Positions 6,510 through 9,352 of a DNA stretch of 9,352 nt are shown here, one piece after another (positions within the stretch are counted from its first letter, which is position 1; each line of letters opens with the position of its first letter). This stretch comes from Lachnospiraceae bacterium (GTDB taxonomy: Bacteria; Bacillota; Clostridia; Lachnospirales; Lachnospiraceae): positions 1 to 9,352 of the forward strand of contig RYVZ01000054.1 of the NCBI GenBank assembly GCA_003979345.1, given 5' to 3'. A program made the position numbers and the translations under genes. The notes below the pieces were generated by a model. The model worked only from the letters and a program-made list of their open reading frames with translations. It was not told where the DNA came from and searched no databases.

Positions 6510-6538
6510 CCACACACCTTATTCAGTCGTTCCTCTCC

Positions 6539-7888
6539 TCATTTCAACTCGCTCAGCATGACCTCTACTTCCATTGTACGGTACTCATCCTGCGCTTTGC
6601 GCTGCAGGGTGACCGTAACGACCTCACCCGGCGTATATTGATAAAGTGCCCTTGTCAGATCACTCATGCTGTTGACCACATTTACGCCGATTCCCGTAAT
6701 GATATCATTACCCTGAATCCCGCAGATCATGGCAGGCGAACCCATTTCAAAGCTTTGCACGCACACACCCCTTGGCATCTGCAGGGATTCACTGAGTGCC
6801 GCCGTAACATCCACCCCGTGAATACCAATACTTGCCCGCACTTTCTCATTTGACAGCGCTTCGATCATCTGCTTCAGCTCCGTAATTCCAATAGCGGAAA
6901 TCTGATTCTTCATATCTGAAGCATTATAAGTATTATCAATGATCCCGACTACCTGCCCCGAGAGATTGATCAGCACACCCGTGGCTCCCGCGTTCCCGTA
7001 AATATCCGTTGTCAGTAAACGGTAATTCGCATCAACCAGATTCACATACGATGAGTTCGACGTGATCATTCCATAGCATACAGAACCAGTACTTCCCGTC
7101 GGTGAACCGACCGCAATCACCGGAGTGCCGAGCAGCGTCATAGAGTTGGATGATCCAAGCACTGCCGGCGTGGCACTGCTGCGCGTCTCCGCCGTAAGGT
7201 CAGAAAGCCTGACCGCTAAAATGCAGAGCCCCGTACTTGGATCTGCCTGCTTTTCAACAGCCTCCGCCACTGTACCGTCATGAAATGTGATCATTACCTG
7301 CTCATAATCACGGATTTTACCTTCCGTCGCAAGAATCAAAAGATCGATCCCGTTATCGGCAATGATCAGCCCGGAGCTCTGCGCCTTGTTTTCATATACC
7401 TCGTCAAACCAGTCCGTATCTGCGGTCACACCACTGACTGTCACCATGCTTTCCTGCATGCCTGCAGCGATCGCCGCCAGCTCAGAATACAGCTTGCTGT
7501 AATCCTGCGCCGTCATTTCCACCCGCTCATATACCGTGACTTTCTGCGGAGGAACGGGTGTCGGCTCTATGTCCGGTTCTGCCCCCGGCAGATCATGATC
7601 GGTCTGCGCCATATCTCCCGGCATCGTCTCCTCCTGCTCCTCCGGAAACGTCACGATCTCCGGCTCCTTCTCCGGATAAAGCCAGTTTGAAATGATCGGT
7701 TCCAGGGCAAAAAAAGTGATGCATGCGATCAGACCAAATACAAGCGCCATAACTGCGGTAATGATCGTTCTGCGCAGCAATTTTCTTTTATTGATCGGAC
7801 GTTCCTTGATCTTTTCCTTAACAAATTCAAAGGAGTCCTCATTCTTTTCCTCTATCGCTTTGTCTGTCTCCTGATTTTTCTCCTGCAT
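6539..7888 (-). CDS. Membrane-anchored HtrA/trypsin-like PDZ protein lacking the catalytic triad
   Basis: This 449-residue protein has HtrA architecture: a charged cytoplasmic N terminus (1-39), one membrane helix (about 41-62), an acidic/proline-rich linker (72-115), a trypsin-like domain (about 145-345) and a C-terminal PDZ domain (about 352-447, with GSPAMICGIQGNDIITGIG). The fold is recognisable from SSGLIIADNG, GTPVIAVGSPTGSTGSVCYGMIT and GQVVGIIDNT. The active site is gone: the usual TNxHV histidine region reads LLILATEG, the aspartate of the DPxTDLAVL pattern is replaced by glycine (G220 in DPSTGLCIL), and GNSGG is GNAGA, with A300 in place of the serine. It is therefore probably a pseudoprotease acting as a binding or sensing protein outside the membrane. 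A GC-rich purine run precedes the ATG at 7888, and a promoter lies 24-60 bp upstream. It is divergent from mutS2. Confidence 0.85.
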   Translation of the reverse strand: MQEKNQETDKAIEEKNEDSFEFVKEKIKERPINKRKLLRRTIITAVMALVFGLIACITFFALEPIISNWLYPEKEPEIVTFPEEQEETMPGDMAQTDHDLPGAEPDIEPTPVPPQKVTVYERVEMTAQDYSKLYSELAAIAAGMQESMVTVSGVTADTDWFDEVYENKAQSSGLIIADNGIDLLILATEGKIRDYEQVMITFHDGTVAEAVEKQADPSTGLCILAVRLSDLTAETRSSATPAVLGSSNSMTLLGTPVIAVGSPTGSTGSVCYGMITSNSSYVNLVDANYRLLTTDIYGNAGATGVLINLSGQVVGIIDNTYNASDMKNQISAIGITELKQMIEALSNEKVRASIGIHGVDVTAALSESLQMPRGVCVQSFEMGSPAMICGIQGNDIITGIGVNVVNSMSDLTRALYQYTPGEVVTVTLQRKAQDEYRTMEVEVMLSELK

Positions 7889-7918
7889 ACCGCACCCCGC
7901 CTGCGTTCTTTTCTATTC

Positions 7919-7947
7919 AGTATATCCGATTGCCGTTTTCTTGTAAA
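7919..7947 (-). promoter_or_regulatory. Promoter for the htrA-like gene
   Basis: On the minus strand TTTACA (7942-7947, five of six bases of the -35 consensus) is 17 bp from TATACT (7919-7924, five of six of the -10). The predicted start is near 7912, giving a leader of about 24 nt. Its -35 overlaps the -35 of the mutS2 promoter on the other strand. Confidence 0.7.
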
Positions 7948-7969
7948 GAAGCACCGTTTATGCTATGAT
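7941..7969 (+). promoter_or_regulatory. Extended -10 promoter for mutS2
   Basis: TTGTAA (7941-7946) is 17 bp from TATGAT (7964-7969), which is preceded by TGC, an extended -10. With the usual spacing the transcript begins at about 7976, the first base of the mutS2 ATG, and no Shine-Dalgarno sequence precedes that ATG. This predicts a leaderless or nearly leaderless mRNA. Confidence 0.65.
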
Positions 7970-7975
7970 GGGTTC

Positions 7976-9352
7976 ATGAATGAAAAAGTATATCAAATAT
8001 TGGAATTTCATAAAATCATTGGCATGCTCGAGGCAAAGGCGGACAGCGAACCCGCCAAACAGCTTTGCCGGAAGCTTCATCCGAGCGCTGACCTTGCAGA
8101 GATCACCAAATCACAGGAAGATACCTCCGCGGCCCTGACAAGGCTATTTCGTCAAGATCGACTTACGTTTGCAGGATGTTCAGAGATCCGTCCGGTGTGC
8201 CGCGCCCTTGAGATCGGGCGCGCGCTGTCGGCAGCCGACCTGATACGGATCGCCGATCTTTTGGAATGCGCGCAGCGCGTCCACGCCTACGGTGACCCCA
8301 ATGCAAAGGACAGTATTACCGACTGTCTGACGCCGTATTTTGAGCAGCTCGTCCTGCTGCCTGACTTAAACAGGGAAATCCGCCGCTGCATCATATCTGC
8401 CGAGGAGATTGCCGACGACGCTTCCGCGAAGCTCTCTTCCATACGCAGGAATATTCTTTCCATCAACGATAAAATACACGATAAACTGGCGGGATATGTC
8501 AATTCATCGCTGCGTCCCTACTTACAGGACGCCGTGGTCACCATGCGTGATAACCGCTACTGCATTCCGGTCAAAGCGGAATATAAAGGTCAGGTCGCAG
8601 GAATCGTTCACGACCAGTCCTCCACCGGTTCTACGCTGTTTATCGAACCTGCTGCCATTGTCGAGTATAACAATAAAATCCGCCAGCTGGAAATTGAGGA
8701 ACAGGAGGAGATCGCCTCCATTCTGGCGGATCTTTCCGCACGCGCGGCAGGGCACACCGCGGAAATCCAAAATAACGCAAAACTGCTGACAAAACTGGAT
8801 TTTATCTTTGCAAAAGCCGCACTTGCCATGGATATGAACGCAACCATGCCGGTCTTTAACGACGAGCGCGTCATTGATATCCGTAAAGGCCGGCACCCGC
8901 TGCTCGACCGCAAACAGGTCGTCCCGATCGATATCCGGCTCGGAGAAGATTTTGACCTGCTGATCGTCACGGGACCAAACACGGGCGGCAAAACAGTTTC
9001 GCTGAAAACGGTCGGACTCTTGACCTTGATGGGGCAGGCAGGGCTTCACATTCCCGCCGCGGACCGCTCCCGTCTCGGCATTTTCAAAGATGTATTTGCC
9101 GATATTGGCGACGAACAGAGCATTGAGCAGAGTCTGTCGACCTTCTCCGCCCATATGACGAATATTGTAACGATCTTAAAGCATGCGGACGCCGGCTCGC
9201 TCTGTCTGTTCGATGAGCTTGGCGCAGGTACTGACCCGACCGAAGGCGCAGCCCTCGCAATTGCGATTCTCACTTATCTGCATGACCGCGGTATCCGTTC
9301 CATGGCTACCACACATTATAGTGAGTTAAAAATATTTGCACTCTCAACAGAC
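7976..9352 (+). CDS. mutS2: Endonuclease MutS2 (5' part, runs off the window)
   Basis: The first 459 codons of MutS2 are present and the frame is open to the edge. Family members are near 790 residues, so the C-terminal part with the Smr nuclease domain lies outside. MutS2 lacks the mismatch-recognition domains of MutS. It acts on recombination intermediates and, in Bacillota, on collided ribosomes. Visible are the N-terminal helical core (MNEKVYQILEFHKIIGML), the conserved YCIPVKAEYKG and DQSSTGSTLFIEP segments (about 195-225), Walker A TGPNTGGKT (332-340), the signature-like STFSAHMTNI, Walker B LFDELGAGTDP with D413-E414, and ATTHYSELK near the edge. The ATG at 7976 matches the usual family N terminus, and a nearby ATG pair at 7965-7970 is closed by a stop within four codons. 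No Shine-Dalgarno sequence is seen. Confidence 0.95.
   Translation, partial: MNEKVYQILEFHKIIGMLEAKADSEPAKQLCRKLHPSADLAEITKSQEDTSAALTRLFRQDRLTFAGCSEIRPVCRALEIGRALSAADLIRIADLLECAQRVHAYGDPNAKDSITDCLTPYFEQLVLLPDLNREIRRCIISAEEIADDASAKLSSIRRNILSINDKIHDKLAGYVNSSLRPYLQDAVVTMRDNRYCIPVKAEYKGQVAGIVHDQSSTGSTLFIEPAAIVEYNNKIRQLEIEEQEEIASILADLSARAAGHTAEIQNNAKLLTKLDFIFAKAALAMDMNATMPVFNDERVIDIRKGRHPLLDRKQVVPIDIRLGEDFDLLIVTGPNTGGKTVSLKTVGLLTLMGQAGLHIPAADRSRLGIFKDVFADIGDEQSIEQSLSTFSAHMTNIVTILKHADAGSLCLFDELGAGTDPTEGAALAIAILTYLHDRGIRSMATTHYSELKIFALSTD

Noticed and set aside
6340..6517. Target-site duplication around the 162-bp element
   Set aside because: The flanks (TACATC on the left, CCACAC on the right) do not match, so transposition cannot be claimed from a duplication.
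8522..9154. Minus-strand 210-codon frame opposite mutS2
   Set aside because: It is a mirror of the strongly conserved MutS2 ATPase region, a common artefact of GC-rich coding DNA.

Overview
The window joins two kinds of DNA. Roughly the left third (1 to about 3,460-3,650) is the end of an integrated conjugative-type element. The rest is an ordinary chromosomal block. The gene set (TRAM-containing RlmD, a YhaM-type exoribonuclease, MutS2, a membrane-anchored HtrA-like protein, and TnpV plus ParM-like proteins on the element) and the protein sequences point to a Bacillota host, most likely class Clostridia and probably Lachnospiraceae. No rRNA or taxon-specific marker is present, so the family is an inference.

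Element region, all on the minus strand and read right to left: a ParB-family protein (2384-3340), a TnpV-family protein (1957-2358), a ParM-type actin-like ATPase (976-1929) and a short ParR-like DNA-binding protein (427-882). Gaps of about 25-93 bp and clear Shine-Dalgarno sequences suggest one operon. A strong intrinsic terminator follows parR. It is nested inside a larger inverted repeat (281-390) and sits next to a GC-rich palindrome (393-409), an arrangement that could be an origin of transfer. Beyond it (1-280) there is no convincing gene.

Junction: the parB operon starts just downstream of the 3' end of rlmD, in the same orientation. The rlmD/rum 3' end is a recurrent integration site for ICEs, and the shift to AT-rich sequence between 3461 and 3656 fits an attachment junction there. 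The exact crossover cannot be fixed without the other end.

Chromosomal block: yhaM (5327-6274) and rlmD (3657-5324) are separated by 2 bp and lie on the minus strand. Upstream, on the same strand, is an HtrA-like membrane-anchored protein (6539-7888) that has lost all three catalytic residues. mutS2 (from 7976, running off the right edge) is divergent from it, with two back-to-back promoters sharing their -35 region. The predicted mutS2 transcription start falls on the ATG itself.

The most unusual points are: the triad-less HtrA-like protein; a six-copy 33-bp in-frame tandem repeat inserted in the catalytic domain of RlmD; a 162-bp multi-branched palindromic element between yhaM and the htrA-like gene; the possible leaderless mutS2 transcript; and a partition cassette that combines ParB with an actin-type ParM/ParR pair but shows no ParA.
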